From Natrinema longum (GTDB taxonomy: Archaea; Halobacteriota; Halobacteria; Halobacteriales; Natrialbaceae), in contig NZ_CP071463.1 in the NCBI RefSeq assembly GCF_017352095.1, positions 744,001-808,000 of the forward strand: 64,000 nucleotides of DNA, in the 5' to 3' direction. Of the stretch, positions 62,952 to 64,000 are shown in pieces; the first letter of the stretch is position 1; each line of letters starts with the position of its first letter. Made by a program: the position numbers and the translations under genes. The notes beneath the pieces were generated by a model that was not told the DNA's origin, did not search any database, and saw only the letters and a program-made list of their open reading frames with translations.

Positions 62952-63551
62952 ATGGTCGACGTCACTGGCCACCTCGGGATGGCGCTGTTGTTCGCCGCGC
63001 CGGCGTGGATGGTCTGGGGGCGACGCGGCTCCCTCGCGTTCACGGGATTCGCGTTAGTGACGGCGATGCTCCCGGATACCGACTTGGTCCTCCAGGGGTA
63101 CCTCCCGGTCACCCACCACGGGGTGACCCACACCGTCCTGTTCGTCGTTCTGATGAGCATCCTCGCTGGGGTACTCGCTGCCAGATACCTCACCGACTGG
63201 TTCAACGCCACTCGTAGGATCCGAAGCTCCGAAATCGCGGGCGAGACGGTGTTCGTCTTCGCGACGGCGGGATTGATCGTCGGCGGACTTAGCCACCTGT
63301 TTGCGGACGTCCTATCCGCACCCGATATCGCGGCCCCGCTCTCGCCGTTCTGGCCCGTCTATTCCGAGGCGATAATCGTCGACGTCATCTACTACGACTC
63401 GCCGATCTGGAATTTCGGACTGCTCGCCGTCGCCGTCGGTCTCCATCTGGTGCTCGCTCGACGCGAGCGGTACCCACTCGAGACGCGTTATCGGATCGGT
63501 GCCCGAACGGAGACCGGCGAGCGCCAGTACAGTGGGGCGAACGAGGAGTAA
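62952..63551 (+). CDS. YdjM-like membrane-bound metal-dependent hydrolase family protein
   Basis: A 199-residue, four- to five-helix membrane protein. VDVTGHLGMALLFAAPAW, MLPDTDLVL, VTHHGVTHTVLF and GGLSHLFADVL are the YdjM/DUF457 His/Asp motifs. A second member of this family is at 9354-9830. Substrate unknown. Confidence 0.82.
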   Translation: MVDVTGHLGMALLFAAPAWMVWGRRGSLAFTGFALVTAMLPDTDLVLQGYLPVTHHGVTHTVLFVVLMSILAGVLAARYLTDWFNATRRIRSSEIAGETVFVFATAGLIVGGLSHLFADVLSAPDIAAPLSPFWPVYSEAIIVDVIYYDSPIWNFGLLAVAVGLHLVLARRERYPLETRYRIGARTETGERQYSGANEE

Positions 63552-63619
63552 GGCCCCACGAGATCCGACTTCGTCCGCTCGAACCGTCGAAAACCGTCCG
63601 TTCTATCCGACGTCGACGC

Positions 63620-64000
63620 TCAGGACTCGAGTTCGAACGGCTCGTCGGCCTCGAGGGCGTGGACCGCGGCGTCGCTGCCGGTCCCGCGAACCTCGCTGGC
63701 GAAGTCCTCGGGATCCTGCTCGATCGGCGGGAACGTATCGTAATGCTGTGGGAAGGCGTGGTCGACGTCGAGCCAGTCGACGGCGATGGCTGCCTGCATC
63801 GGCCCCATGGTGAAGTGGTCGCCGATCGGCACTGCGGCGGCATCGGGCTCGAGGTACGGGCCGACGACCTCGCGCATCTCGGTCATGAGGCTGGTGTCAC
63901 CGGCGTTGTAGAACGTCGTCGACTCCTCGTCGCTGACCTGCGTCGGCTTCGTATCCGAGATGACGAAGCCGGCGGGCATGCCGCCGCTCGCGTCGTTTTC
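63620..64000 (-). CDS. UPF0173 MBL-fold metal-dependent hydrolase (partial)
   Basis: C-terminal 126 residues only; the gene runs off the right edge, so its start is not in the window. [26 protein letters not shown] and [19 protein letters not shown] are diagnostic of UPF0173 hydrolases of the beta-lactamase superfamily. Function unknown. Confidence 0.88.
   Translation of the reverse strand, partial: ENDASGGMPAGFVISDTKPTQVSDEESTTFYNAGDTSLMTEMREVVGPYLEPDAAAVPIGDHFTMGPMQAAIAVDWLDVDHAFPQHYDTFPPIEQDPEDFASEVRGTGSDAAVHALEADEPFELES

Overview
This is a high-GC haloarchaeal (class Halobacteria) chromosomal segment. The evidence is the very acidic proteome, Tat-dependent lipoproteins, archaeal housekeeping genes (EF-1 beta, RNase P component 4, an archaeal-type TopA, ThiR, the MtsA-free SdhCDBA operon), many leaderless starts with a TATA box about 26 bases upstream, and 4-base gene overlaps (ATGA/GTGA). 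No rRNA, tRNA, CRISPR array, intact insertion sequence or prophage was seen. The content is mostly ordinary chromosome with small accessory patches.

Layout. 1-8.4 kb: an MBL hydrolase and a conserved protein, then a minus-strand cluster (AlkP-superfamily hydrolase, zinc-free MDR dehydrogenase, a pterin-synthase homologue with Glu in place of the catalytic Cys, glycosyltransferase, methyltransferase) divergent from a rare Gfo/Idh/MocA-aldo-keto reductase fusion. 8.5-10.3 kb: membrane/lipid genes ending in a broken PAP2 phosphatase. 10.4-17.2 kb: EF-1 beta with a 59-residue zinc-finger protein, F420-type oxidoreductase, AIR-synthase family, CbiA, AlkA, and an acidic pentad-repeat protein with a PRC-barrel end. 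17.3-25.5 kb: KatG, a PRC-barrel protein, a RimK-RimB fusion, a flippase, GNAT and an M14 deacylase. 25.7-29.2 kb: succinate dehydrogenase. 29.3-33.9 kb: small membrane proteins, a winged-helix regulator with a clear operator, a hairpin array, HD protein, peroxiredoxin, BsuPI and DUF2797 proteins. 34-38.5 kb: two paralogous Tat-lipoprotein solute-binding proteins around a PAP2 phosphatase, without permeases. 38.8-45.9 kb: RNase P/YhbY/MscS, thioredoxin, a Tat protein, methylmalonyl-CoA mutase B12 subunit with MeaB, HD protein, LysE and a methyltransferase. 46.2-51 kb: TopA, a YgaP-like protein, MATE exporter. 51-58.6 kb: Thi4 and, further on, the thiamine regulator ThiR, with a second hairpin array, UspA tandem, amphi-Trp protein and two HD/methyltransferase genes between and around. 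58.7-64 kb: amidohydrolase, gamma carbonic anhydrase/DUF3006/MBL lipoprotein operon, OsmC, small membrane proteins and a UPF0173 hydrolase cut by the window edge.

The signals least explained by ordinary annotation are: (i) an approximately 80-base imperfect-hairpin element, present four times, whose end coincides with the TGA stop codon of the gene before it; (ii) two arrays of short perfect hairpins with three- or four-base loops; (iii) the candidate pterin/glycan cluster at 1.4-7.9 kb; (iv) the 423-residue pentad-repeat protein; and (v) a 10-bp inverted repeat bracketing the TATA box of a small winged-helix gene. All functional proposals for these are inference from sequence.
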